Below are positions 13,049 to 25,760 of a stretch of DNA of 64,000 nucleotides, in pieces. The DNA is from Stomorhina lunata. Lineage: Eukaryota > Arthropoda > Insecta > Diptera > Rhiniidae. Position 1 is the stretch's first letter. Each line of letters starts with the position of its first letter. The translations under genes and the position numbers were made by a program. The DNA lies in the NCBI GenBank assembly GCA_933228675.1, contig OW121740.1, positions 126,739,630 to 126,803,629 of the forward strand, in the 5' to 3' direction. The notes under the pieces were generated by a model that was not told the origin of the DNA, ran no database searches, and saw nothing but the letters and a program-made list of their open reading frames with translations.

Positions 13049-16000
13049 ATCGCTTAATCGATTCTCCTCCCGATTCTGAGTCGATCGGTATAATTTTTAT
13101 GGGGTCTACGATCACTAATAAAAAAATTACAAACGGAATCACAAACTTATAATACCCTTTCACCTATTGGTGAAGGGTATAAAAACTTTAAATGGCTGTA
13201 ACTTTGTTATTATGCGTTTAAATGGAAATCTAACGAAATTTTGGGAAAACTAACATTTTTCACCAAAAACCAAAATTTTCCATAAAAAATCAAAATTTTT
13301 CACAAAAAAACTTTAAATGGCTGTAACTTTGTTATTATGCGTTTAAATGGAAATCGAACGAAATTTTGGGATCACTAAAATTTTTCATCAAAAATCAAAA
13401 TTTTCCATAAAAAATCAAAATTTTTCACAAAAAAACTTTAAATGGCTGTAACTTTGTTATTATGCGTTTAAATGGAAATCTAACGAAATTTTGGGATCAC
13501 TAAAATTTTTCATCAAAAATCAAAATTTTCCATAAAAAATCAAAATTTTTCACAAAAAAACTTTAAATGGCTGTAACTTTGTTATTATGCGTTTAAGAGG
13601 AAATCTAACGAAATTTTGGGATCACTCAAATTTTTTATCAAAAATCAAATTTTTTCATTAAAAATCAATATTTTTCACAAAAAAACTTTAAGTGGCTGTA
13701 ACTTTGTATGCGTTTAAATGGAAATCTAACGAAATTTTGGGATCACTAAAATTTTTCACCAAAAATCAAAATTGTCCATAAAAATCAAAATTTTTCACAA
13801 AAAAACTTTAAATGGCTGTAACTTTGTTATTATGCGTTTAAATGGAAATCGAACGAAATTTTGGGATCACTAAAATTTTTCATCAAAAATCAAAATTTTC
13901 CATAAAAAATCAAAATTTTTCACAAAAAAACTTTAAATGGCTGTAACTTTGTTATTATGCGTTTAAATGGAAATCTAACGAAATTTTGGGATCACTAAAA
14001 TTTTTCATCAAAAATCAAAATTTTCCAAAAAAAATCAAAATTTTTCACAAAAAAACTTTAAATGGCTGTAACTTTGTTATTATGCGTTTAAATGGAAATC
14101 TAACGAAATTTTGGGATCACTAAAATTTTTCATCAAAAATCAAAATTTTTCATAAAAAATCAAAATTTTTCACAAAAAAACTTTAAATGGCTGTAACTTT
14201 GTTATTATGCGTTTAAATGGAAATCTAACGAAATTTTGGGATCACTAAAATTTTTCATCAAAAATCAAAATTTTCCATAAAAAATCAAAATTTTCCACAA
14301 AAAAACTTTAAATGGCTGTAACTTTGTTATTATGCGTTTAAATGGAAATCTAACGAAATTTTGGGATCACTAAAATTTTTCATCAAAAATCAAAATTTTC
14401 CATAAAAAATCAATATTTTTCACAAAAAAACAACTTTAAATGGCTGTAACTTTGTTATTATGCGTTTAAATGGAAATCTAACGAAATTTTGGGATCACTA
14501 AAATTTTTCATCAAAAATCAAAATTTTCCATAAAAAATCAAAATTTTTCACAAAAAAACTTTAAATGGCTGTAACTTTGTTATTATGCGTTTAAATGGAA
14601 ATCTAACGAAATTTTGGGATCACTAAAATTTTTTATCAAAAATCAAAATTTTTCGTTAAAAATCAATATTTTTCACAAAAAACTTTAAATGGCTGTAACT
14701 TTGTTATTATGCGTTTAAATGGAAATCTAACGAAATTTTGGGATCACTAAAATTTTTCATCAAAAATCAAAATTTTCCATAAAAAATCAAAATTTTTAAC
14801 AAAAAAACTTTAAATGGCTGTAACTTTGTTATTATGCGTTTAAATGGAAATCTAACGAAATTTTGGGATCACTAAAATTTTTCATCAAAAATCAAAATTT
14901 TTCATAAAAAATCAAAATTTTTCACAAAAAAACTTTAAATGGCTGTAACTTTGTTATTATGCGTTTAAATGGAAATCTAACGAAATTTTGGGATCACTAA
15001 AATTTTTCATCAAAAACCAAAATTTTCCATAAAAAATCAAAATTTTTTACAAAAAAACTTTAAATGGCTGTAACTTTGTTATTATGCGTTTAAATGGAAA
15101 TCTAACGAAATTTTGGGATCACTAAAATTTTTCATCAAAAATCAAAATTTTCCATAAAAAATCAATATTTTTCACAAAAAAACTTTAAATGGCTGTAACT
15201 TTGTTATTATGAGTTTAAATGGAAATCTAACGAAATTTTGGGATCACTAAAATTTTTCATCAAAAATCAAAATTTTCCATAAAATATCAATATTTTTCAC
15301 AAAAAAACTTTAGATGGCTGTAACTTTGTTATTATGCGTTTAAATGGAAATCTAACGAAATTTTGGGATCACTAAAATTTTTCATCAAAAATCAAAATTT
15401 TCCATAAAAAATCAAAATTTTTCACAAAAAAACTTTAAATGGCTGTAACTTTGTTATTATGCGTTTAAATGGAAATCTAACGAAATTTTGGGATCACTAA
15501 AATTTTTTATCAAAAATCAAAATTTTTCATTAAAAATCAATATTTTTCACAAAAAAACTTTAAATGGCTGTAACTTTGTTATTATGCGTTTAAATGGAAA
15601 TCTAACGAAATTTTGGGATCACTAAAATTTTTCATCAAAAATCAAAATTTTCCATAAAAAATCAAAATTTTTCACAAAAAAACTTTAAATGGCTGTAACT
15701 TTGTTATTATGCGTTTAAATGGAAATCTAACGAAATTTTGGGATCACTAAAATTTTTTATCAAAAATCAAAATTTTTCATTAAAAATCAATATTTTTCAC
15801 AAAAAAACTTTAAATGGCTGTAACTTTGTTATTATGCGTTTAAATGGAAATCTAACGAAATTTTGGGATCACTAAAATTTTTTATCAAAAATCAAAATTT
15901 TTCGTTAAAAATCAATATTTTTCACAAAAAAACTTTAAATGGCTGTAACTTTGTTATTATGCGTTTAAATGGAAATCTAACGAAATTTTGGGATCACTAA

Positions 16001-18399
16001 AATTTTTCATCAAAAATCAAAATTTTCCATAAAAAATCAAAATTTTTCACAAAAAAACTTTAAATGGCTGTAACTTTGTTATTATGCGTTTAAATGGAAA
16101 TCTAACGAAATTTTGGGATCACTAAAATTTTTTATCAAAAATCAAAATTTTTCATTAAAAATCAATATTTTTCACAAAAAAGCTTTAAATGGCTGTAACT
16201 TTGTTATTATGCGTTTAAATGGAAATCTAACGAAATTTTGGGATCACTAAAATTTTTCATCAAAAATCAAAATTTTTCACAAAAAACTTTAAATGGCTGT
16301 AACTTTGTTATTATGCGTTTAAATGGAAATCTAACGAAATTTTGGGATCACTAAAATTTTTCATCAAAAATCAAAATTTTCCATAAAAAATCAAAATTTT
16401 CCACAAAAAAACTTTAAATGGCTATAACTTTGTTATTATGCGTTTAAATGGAAATCTAACGAAATTTTGGGATCACTAAAATTTTTCACCAAAAACCAAA
16501 ATTTTCCATAAAAAATCAAAATTTTTCACAAAAAAACTTTAAATGGCTGTAACTTTGTTATTATGCGTTTAAATGGAAATCTAACGAAATTTTGGGATCA
16601 CTAAAATTTTTCACCAAAAACCAAAATTTTCCATAAAAAATCAAAATTTTTCACAAAAAAACTTTAAATGGCTGTAACTTTGTTATTATGCGTTTAAATG
16701 GAAATCTAACGAAATTTTGGGATCACTAAAATTTTTTAACAAAAATCAAAATTTTTCGTTAAAAATCAATATTTTTCACAAAAAAAACTTTAAATGGCTG
16801 TAACTTTGTTATTATGCGTTTAAATGGAAATCTAACGAAATTTTGGGATCACTAAAATGTTTCATCAAAAATCAAAATTTTCCATAAAAAATCAAAATTT
16901 TTCACAAAAATGGCTGTAACTTTGTTATTATGCGTTTAAATGGAAATCTAACGAAATTTTGGGATCACTAAAATTTTTCACCCAAAACCAAAATTTTCCA
17001 TAAAAAATCAAAATTTTCCACAAAAAAACTTTAAATGGCTATAACTTTGTTATTATGCGTTTAAATGGAAATCTAACGAAATTTTGGGATCACTAAAATT
17101 TTTCACCAAAAACCAAAATTTTCCATAAAAAATCAAAATTTTTCACAAAAAAACTTTAAATGGCTGTAACTTTGTTATTATGCGTTTAAATGGAAATCTA
17201 ACGAAATTTTGGGATCACTAAAATTTTTTATCAAAAATCAAAATTTTTCATTAAAAATCAATATTTTTCACAAAAAAGCTTTAAATGGCTGTAACTTTGT
17301 TATTATGCGTTTAAATGGAAATCTAACGAAATTTTGGGATCACTAAAATTTTTCACCAAAAACCAAAATTTTCCATAAAAAATCAAAATTTTTCACAAAA
17401 AAACTTTAAATGGCTGTAACTTTGTTATTATGCGTTTAAATGGAAATCTAACGAAATTTTGGGATCACTAAAATTTTTCATCAAAAATCAAAATTTTCCA
17501 TTAAAAATCAAAATTTTTCACAAAAAAACTTTAAATGGCTGTAACTTTGTTATTATGCGTTTAAATGGAAATCTAACGAAATTTTGGGATCACTAAAATT
17601 TTTTATCAAAAATCAAAATTTTTCGTTAAAAATCAATATTTTTCACAAAAAAACTTTAAATGGCTGTAACTTTGTTATTATGCGTTTAAATGGAAATCTA
17701 ACGAAATTTTGGGATCACTAAAATTTTTCATCAAAAATCAAAATTTTCCATAAAAAATCAAAATTTTTCACAAAAAAACTTTAAATGGCTGTAACTTTGT
17801 TATTATGCGTTTAAATGGAAATCTAACGAAATTTTGGGATCACTAAAATTTTTTATCAAAAATCAAAATTTTTCGTTAAAAATCAATATTTTTCACAAAA
17901 AAACTTTAAATGGCTGTAACTTTGTTATTATGCGTTTAAATGGAAATCTAACGAAATTTTGGGATCACTAAAATTTTTCATCAAAAATCAAAATTTTCCA
18001 TAAAAAATCAAAATTTTTCACAAAAAAACTTTAAATGGCTGTAACTTTGTTATTATGCGTTTAAATGGAAATCTAACGAAATTTTGGGATCACTAAAATT
18101 TTTTATCAAAAATCAAAATTTTTCATTAAAAATCAATATTTTTCACAAAAAAGCTTTAAATGGCTGTAACTTTGTTATTATGCGTTTAAATGAAAATCTA
18201 ACGAAATTTTGGGATCACTAAAATTTTTTATCAAAAATCAAAATTTTCCATAAAAAATCAAAATTTTTCACAAAAAAACTTTAAATGGCTGTAACTTTGT
18301 TATTATGCGTTTAAATGAAAATCTAACGAAATTTTGGGATCACTAAAATTTTTTAACAAAAATCAAAATTTTTCGTTAAAAATCAATATTTTTCACAAA

Positions 18400-21300
18400 A
18401 AAAACTTTAAATGGCTGTAACTTTGTTATTATGCGTTTAAATGGAAATCTAACGAAATTTTGTGATCACTAAAATTTTTCATCAAAAATCAAAATTTTTC
18501 ACAAAAAACTTTAAATGGCTGTAACTTTGTTATTATGCGTTTAAACGGAAATCTTACGAAATTTTGGGATCACTAAAATTTTTCATCAAAAATCAAAATT
18601 TTCCATTAAAAATCAAAATTTTTCACAAAAAAACTTTAAATGGCTGTAACTTTGTTATTATGCGTTTAAATGGAAATCTAACGAAATTTTGGGATCACTA
18701 AAATTTTTTATCAAAAATCAAAATTTTTCGTTAAAAATCAATATTTTTCACAAAAAAACTTTAAATGGCTGTAACTTTGTTATTATGCGTTTAAATGGAA
18801 ATCTAACGAAATTTTGGGATCACTAAAATTTTTCATCAAAAATCAAAATTTTCCATAAAAAATCAAAATTTTTCACAAAAAAACTTTAAATGGCTGTAAC
18901 TTTGTTATTATGCGTTTAAATGGAAATCTAACGAAATTTTGGGATCACTAAAATTTTTTATCAAAAATCAAAATTTTTCGTTAAAAATCAATATTTTTCA
19001 CAAAAAAACTTTAAATGGCTGTAACTTTGTTATTATGCGTTTAAATGGAAATCTAACGAAATTTTGGGATCACTAAAATTTTTCATCAAAAATCAAAATT
19101 TTCCATAAAAAATCAAAATTTTTCACAAAAAAACTTTAAATGGCTGTAACTTTGTTATTATGCGTTTAAATGGAAATCTAACGAAATTTTGGGATCACTA
19201 AAATTTTTTATCAAAAATCAAAATTTTTCATTAAAAATCAATATTTTTCACAAAAAAGCTTTAAATGGCTGTAACTTTGTTATTATGCGTTTAAATGGAA
19301 ATCTAACGAAATTTTGTGATCACTAAAATTTTTCATCAAAAATCAAAATTTTTCACAAAAAACTTTAAATGGCTGTAACTTTGTTATTATGCGTTTAAAT
19401 GGAAATCTAACGAAATTTTGGGATCACTAAAATTTTTTATCAAAAATCAAAATTTTCCATAAAAAATCAAAATTTTTCACAAAAAAACTTTAAATGGCTG
19501 TAACTTTGTTATTATGCGTTTAAATGAAAATCTAACGAAATTTTGGGATCACTAAAATTTTTTAACAAAAATCAAAATTTTTCGTTAAAAATCAATATTT
19601 TTCACAAAAAAAACTTTAAATGGCTGTAACTTTGTTATTATGCGTTTAAATGGAAATCTAACGAAATTTTGGGATCACTAAAATTTTTCATCAAAAATCA
19701 AAATTTTCCATAAAAAATCAAAATTTTTCACAAAAAAACTTTAAATGGCTGTAACTTTGTTATTATGCGTTTAAATGAAAATCTAACGAAATTTTGGGAT
19801 CACTAAAATTTTTTAACAAAAATCAAAATTTTTCATTGAAAATCAATATTTTTCACAAAAAAAACTTTAAATGGCTGTAACTTTGTTATTATGCGTTTAA
19901 ATTGAAATCTAACGAAATTTTGGGATCACTAAAATTTTTCATCAAAAATCAAAATTTTTCATTAAAAATCAATATTTTTCACAAAAAAACTTTAAATGGC
20001 TGTAACTTTGTTATTATGCGTTTAAATTGAAATCTAACGAAATTTTGAGATCACTAAAATTTTTTATCAAAAATCAAAATTTTCCATTAAAAATCAAAAT
20101 TTTTCACAAAAAAACTTTAAATGGCTGTAACTTTGTTATTATGCGTTTAAACGGAAATCTAACGAAATTTTGGGATCACTAAAATTTTTCATCAAAAATC
20201 AAAATTTTCCATTAAAAATCAAAATTTTTCACAAAAAAACTTTAAATGGCTGTAACTTTGTTATTATGCGTTTAAATGGAAATCTAACGAAATTTTGGGA
20301 TCACTAAAATTTTTTATCAAAAATCAAAATTTTTCGTTAAAAATCAATATTTTTCACAAAAAAACTTTAAATGGCTGTAACTTTGTTATTATGCGTTTAA
20401 ATGGAAATCTAACGAAATTTTGGGATCACTAAAATTTTTCATCAAAAATCAAAATTTTCCATAAAAAATCAAAATTTTTCACAAAAAAACTTTAAATGGC
20501 TGTAACTTTGTTATTATGCGTTTAAATGGAAATCTAACGAAATTTTGGGATCACTAAAATTTTTTATCAAAAATCAAAATTTTTCGTTAAAAATCAATAT
20601 TTTTCACAAAAAAACTTTAAATGGCTGTAACTTTGTTATTATGCGTTTAAATGGAAATCTAACGAAATTTTGGGATCACTAAAATTTTTCATCAAAAATC
20701 AAAATTTTCCATAAAAAATCAAAATTTTTCACAAAAAAACTTTAAATGGCTGTAACTTTGTTATTATGCGTTTAAATGGAAATCTAACGAAATTTTGGGA
20801 TCACTAAAATTTTTTATCAAAAATCAAAATTTTTCATTAAAAATCAATATTTTTCACAAAAAAGCTTTAAATGGCTGTAACTTTGTTATTATGCGTTTAA
20901 ATGGAAATCTAACGAAATTTTGTGATCACTAAAATTTTTCATCAAAAATCAAAATTTTTCACAAAAAACTTTAAATGGCTGTAACTTTGTTATTATGCGT
21001 TTAAATGGAAATCTAACGAAATTTTGGGATCACTAAAATTTTTCATCAAAAATCAAAATTTTCCATAAAAAATCAAAATTTTTCACAAAAAAACTTTAAA
21101 TGGCTGTAACTTTGTTATTATGCGTTTAAATGAAAATCTAACGAAATTTTGGGATCACTAAAATTTTTTAACAAAAATCAAAATTTTTCATTGAAAATCA
21201 ATATTTTTCACAAAAAAAACTTTAAATGGCTGTAACTTTGTTATTATGCGTTTAAATTGAAATCTAACGAAATTTTGGGATCACTAAAATTTTTCATCAA

Positions 21301-24300
21301 AAATCAAAATTTTTCATTAAAAATCAATATTTTTCACAAAAAAACTTTAAATGGCTGTAACTTTGTTATTATGCGTTTAAATTGAAATCTAACGAAATTT
21401 TGAGATCACTAAAATTTTTTATCAAAAATCAAAATTTTCCATTAAAAATCAAAATTTTTCACAAAAAAACTTTAAATGGCTGTAACTTTGTTATTATGCG
21501 TTTAAACGGAAATCTAACGAAATTTTGGGATCACTAAAATTTTTCATCAAAAATCAAAATTTTCCATTAAAAATCAAAATTTTTCACAAAAAAACTTTAA
21601 ATGGCTGTAACTTTGTTATTATGCGTTTAAATGGAAATCTAACGAAATTTTGGGATCACTAAAATTTTTTATCAAAAATCAAAATTTTTCGTTAAAAATC
21701 AATATTTTTCACAAAAAAACTTTAAATGGCTGTAACTTTGTTATTATGCGTTTAAATGGAAATCTAACGAAATTTTGGGATCACTAAAATTTTTCATCAA
21801 AAATCAAAATTTTCCATAAAAAATCAAAATTTTTCACAAAAAAACTTTAAATGGCTGTAACTTTGTTATTATGCGTTTAAATGGAAATCTAACGAAATTT
21901 TGGGATCACTAAAATTTTTTATCAAAAATCAAAATTTTTCGTTAAAAATCAATATTTTTCACAAAAAAACTTTAAATGGCTGTAACTTTGTTATTATGCG
22001 TTTAAATGGAAATCTAACGAAATTTTGGGATCACTAAAATTTTTCATCAAAAATCAAAATTTTCCATAAAAAATCAAAATTTTTCACAAAAAAACTTTAA
22101 ATGGCTGTAACTTTGTTATTATGCGTTTAAATGGAAATCTAACGAAATTTTGGGATCACTAAAATTTTTTATCAAAAATCAAAATTTTTCATTAAAAATC
22201 AATATTTTTCACAAAAAAGCTTTAAATGGCTGTAACTTTGTTATTATGCGTTTAAATGGAAATCTAACGAAATTTTGTGATCACTAAAATTTTTCATCAA
22301 AAATCAAAATTTTTCACAAAAAACTTTAAATGGCTGTAACTTTGTTATTATGCGTTTAAATGGAAATCTAACGAAATTTTGGGATCACTAAAATTTTTTA
22401 TCAAAAATCAAAATTTTCCATAAAAAATCAAAATTTTTCACAAAAAAACTTTAAATGGCTGTAACTTTGTTATTATGCGTTTAAATGAAAATCTAACGAA
22501 ATTTTGGGATCACTAAAATTTTTTAACAAAAATCAAAATTTTTCGTTAAAAATCAATATTTTTCACAAAAAAAACTTTAAATGGCTGTAACTTTGTTATT
22601 ATGCGTTTAAATGGAAATCTAACGAAATTTTGGGATCACTAAAATTTTTCATCAAAAATCAAAATTTTCCATAAAAAATCAAAATTTTTCACAAAAAAAC
22701 TTTAAATGGCTGTAACTTTGTTATTATGCGTTTAAATGAAAATCTAACGAAATTTTGGGATCACTAAAATTTTTTAACAAAAATCAAAATTTTTCATTGA
22801 AAATCAATATTTTTCACAAAAAAAACTTTAAATGGCTGTAACTTTGTTATTATGCGTTTAAATTGAAATCTAACGAAATTTTGGGATCACTAAAATTTTT
22901 CATCAAAAATCAAAATTTTTCATTAAAAATCAATATTTTTCACAAAAAAACTTTAAATGGCTGTAACTTTGTTATTATGCGTTTAAATTGAAATCTAACG
23001 AAATTTTGAGATCACTAAAATTTTTTATCAAAAATCAAAATTTTCCATTAAAAATCAAAATTTTTCACAAAAAAACTTTAAATGGCTGTAACTTTGTTAT
23101 TATGCGTTTAAACGGAAATCTAACGAAATTTTGGGATCACTAAAATTTTTCATCAAAAATCAAAATTTTTCACAAAAAAACTTTAAATGGCTGTAACTTT
23201 GTTATTATGCGTTTAAATCGAAATCTAACGAAATTTTGGGATCACTAAAATTTTTCATCAAAAATCAAAATTTTTCACAAAAAAACTTTAAATGGCTGTA
23301 ACTTTGTTATTATGCGTTTAAACGGAAATCTAACGAAATTTTGGGATCACTAAAATTTTTCATCAAAAATCAAAATTTTTCATTAAAAATCAAAATTTTT
23401 CACAAAAAAACTTTAAATGGCTGTAACTTTGTTATTATGCGTTTAAACGGAAATCTTACGAAATTTTGGGATCACTAAAATTTTTTATCAAAAATCAAAA
23501 TTTTTCGTTAAAAATCAATATTTTTCACAAAAAAACTTTAAATGGCTGTAACTTTGTTATTATGCGTTTAAATGGAAATCTAACGAAATTTTGTGATCAC
23601 TAAAATTTTTCATCAAAAATCAAAATTTTTCACAAAAAACTTTAAATGGCTGTAACTTTGTTATTATGTGTTTAAATTGAAATCTAACGAAATTTTGAGA
23701 TCACTAAAATTTTTTATCAAAAATCAAAATTTTCCATTAAAAATCAAAATTTTTCACAAAAAAACTTTAAATGGCTGTAACTTTGTTATTATGCGTTTAA
23801 ACGGAAATCTAACGAAATTTTGGGATCACTAAAATTTTTCATCAAAAATCAAAATTTTTCACAAAAAAACTTTAAATGGCTGTAACTTTGTTATTATGCG
23901 TTTAAATCGAAATCTAACGAAATTTTGGGATCACTAAAATTTTCCATAAAAAATCAAAATTTTCCACAAAAAAACTTTAAATGGCTATAACTTTGTTATT
24001 ATGCGTTTAAATGGAAATCTAACGAAATTTTGGGATCACTAAAATTTTTCACCAAAAACCAAAATTTTCCATAAAAAATCAAAATTTTTCACAAAAAAAC
24101 TTTAAATGGCTGTAACTTTGTTATTATGCGTTTAAATGGAAATCTAACGAAATTTTGGGATCACTAAAATTTTTTATCAAAAATCAAAATTTTTCATTAA
24201 AAATCAATATTTTTCACAAAAAAGCTTTAAATGGCTGTAACTTTGTTATTATGCGTTTAAATGGAAATCTAACGAAATTTTGGGATCACTAAAATTTTTC

Positions 24301-25760
24301 ACCAAAAACCAAAATTTTCCATAAAAAATCAAAATTTTTCACAAAAAAACTTTAAATGGCTGTAACTTTGTTATTATGCGTTTAAATGGAAATCTAACGA
24401 AATTTTGGGATCACTAAAATTTTTCATCAAAAATCAAAATTTTCCATTAAAAATCAAAATTTTTCACAAAAAAACTTTAAATGGCTGTAACTTTGTTATT
24501 ATGCGTTTAAATGGAAATCTAACGAAATTTTGGGATCACTAAAATTTTTTATCAAAAATCAAAATTTTTCGTTAAAAATCAATATTTTTCACAAAAAAAC
24601 TTTAAATGGCTGTAACTTTGTTATTATGCGTTTAAATGGAAATCTAACGAAATTTTGGGATCACTAAAATTTTTCATCAAAAATCAAAATTTTCCATAAA
24701 AAATCAAAATTTTTCACAAAAAAACTTTAAATGGCTGTAACTTTGTTATTATGCGTTTAAATGGAAATCTAACGAAATTTTGGGATCACTAAAATTTTTT
24801 ATCAAAAATCAAAATTTTTCGTTAAAAATCAATATTTTTCACAAAAAAACTTTAAATGGCTGTAACTTTGTTATTATGCGTTTAAATGGAAATCTAACGA
24901 AATTTTGGGATCACTAAAATTTTTCATCAAAAATCAAAATTTTCCATAAAAAATCAAAATTTTTCACAAAAAAACTTTAAATGGCTGTAACTTTGTTATT
25001 ATGCGTTTAAATGGAAATCTAACGAAATTTTGGGATCACTAAAATTTTTTATCAAAAATCAAAATTTTTCATTAAAAATCAATATTTTTCACAAAAAAGC
25101 TTTAAATGGCTGTGACTTTGTTATTATGCGTTTAAATGGAAATCTAACGAAATTTTGTGATCACTAAAATTTTTCATCAAAAATCAAAATTTTTCACAAA
25201 AAACTTTAAATGGCTGTAACTTTGTTATTATGCGTTTAAATGGAAATCTAACGAAATTTTGGGATCACTAAAATTTTTTATCAAAAATCAAAATTTTCCA
25301 TAAAAAATCAAAATTTTTCACAAAAAAACTTTAAATGGCTGTAACTTTGTTATTATGCGTTTAAATGAAAATCTAACGAAATTTTGGGATCACTAAAATT
25401 TTTTAACAAAAATCAAAATTTTTCGTTAAAAATCAATATTTTTCACAAAAAAAACTTTAAATGGCTGTAACTTTGTTATTATGCGTTTAAATGGAAATCT
25501 AACGAAATTTTGGGATCACTAAAATTTTTCATCAAAAATCAAAATTTTCCATAAAAAATCAAAATTTTTCACAAAAAAACTTTAAATGGCTGTAACTTTG
25601 TTATTATGCGTTTAAATGAAAATCTAACGAAATTTTGGGATCACTAAAATTTTTTAACAAAAATCAAAATTTTTCATTAAAAATCAATATTTTTCACAAA
25701 AAAAACTTTAAATGGCTGTAACTTTGTTATTATGCGTTTAAATTGAAATCTAACGAAATT
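18400..25760 (+). repeat. Nested higher-order repeats of 1,355, 1,606, 2,961 and 2,880 bp
   Basis: Rare variants act as tags. TGTGATCACT (for TGGGATCACT) lies at 19,315, 20,921, 22,276 and 25,156. TTTCATTGAA lies at 19,831, 21,186 and 22,792. ACGGAAATC lies at 20,151 and 21,506. ATTGAAAT lies at 19,901, 22,862 and 25,742. The spacings give 1,355 and 1,606, which sum to 2,961, plus a 2,880-bp version that has lost sequence. The nesting records several rounds of segmental amplification. Outer limits are approximate. Confidence 0.8.

Larger units (their letters stand above)
10548..13180 (+). mobile_element. Helentron-associated non-autonomous element (mini-me/DINE-1-like), copy B
   Basis: Apparently identical to the element at 1,371-4,003, offset by 9,177 bp, with the same satellite junctions on both sides (CACAAAA before, AAAACTTTAAATGG after). 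Because the flanking satellite is also shared, this copy came from duplication of the host segment, not a second transposition. It carries the same terminal hairpins (5' at 10,566-10,580; 3' at 13,152-13,180) and the same two GTCY microsatellites. Confidence 0.75.
9178..14429 (+). repeat. Right copy of the 9,177-bp higher-order duplication
   Basis: Second copy of the segment at 1-5,252, with the same satellite variants and the same transposon at 10,548-13,180. I saw no base difference in the lines compared. Identity stops near 14,430, where CACAAAAAAACAACTTT replaces CACAAAAAAACTTT and the following monomers no longer match. Unequal exchange within the array is the simplest explanation; a repeat-assembly artefact is the alternative. 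Confidence 0.92.
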
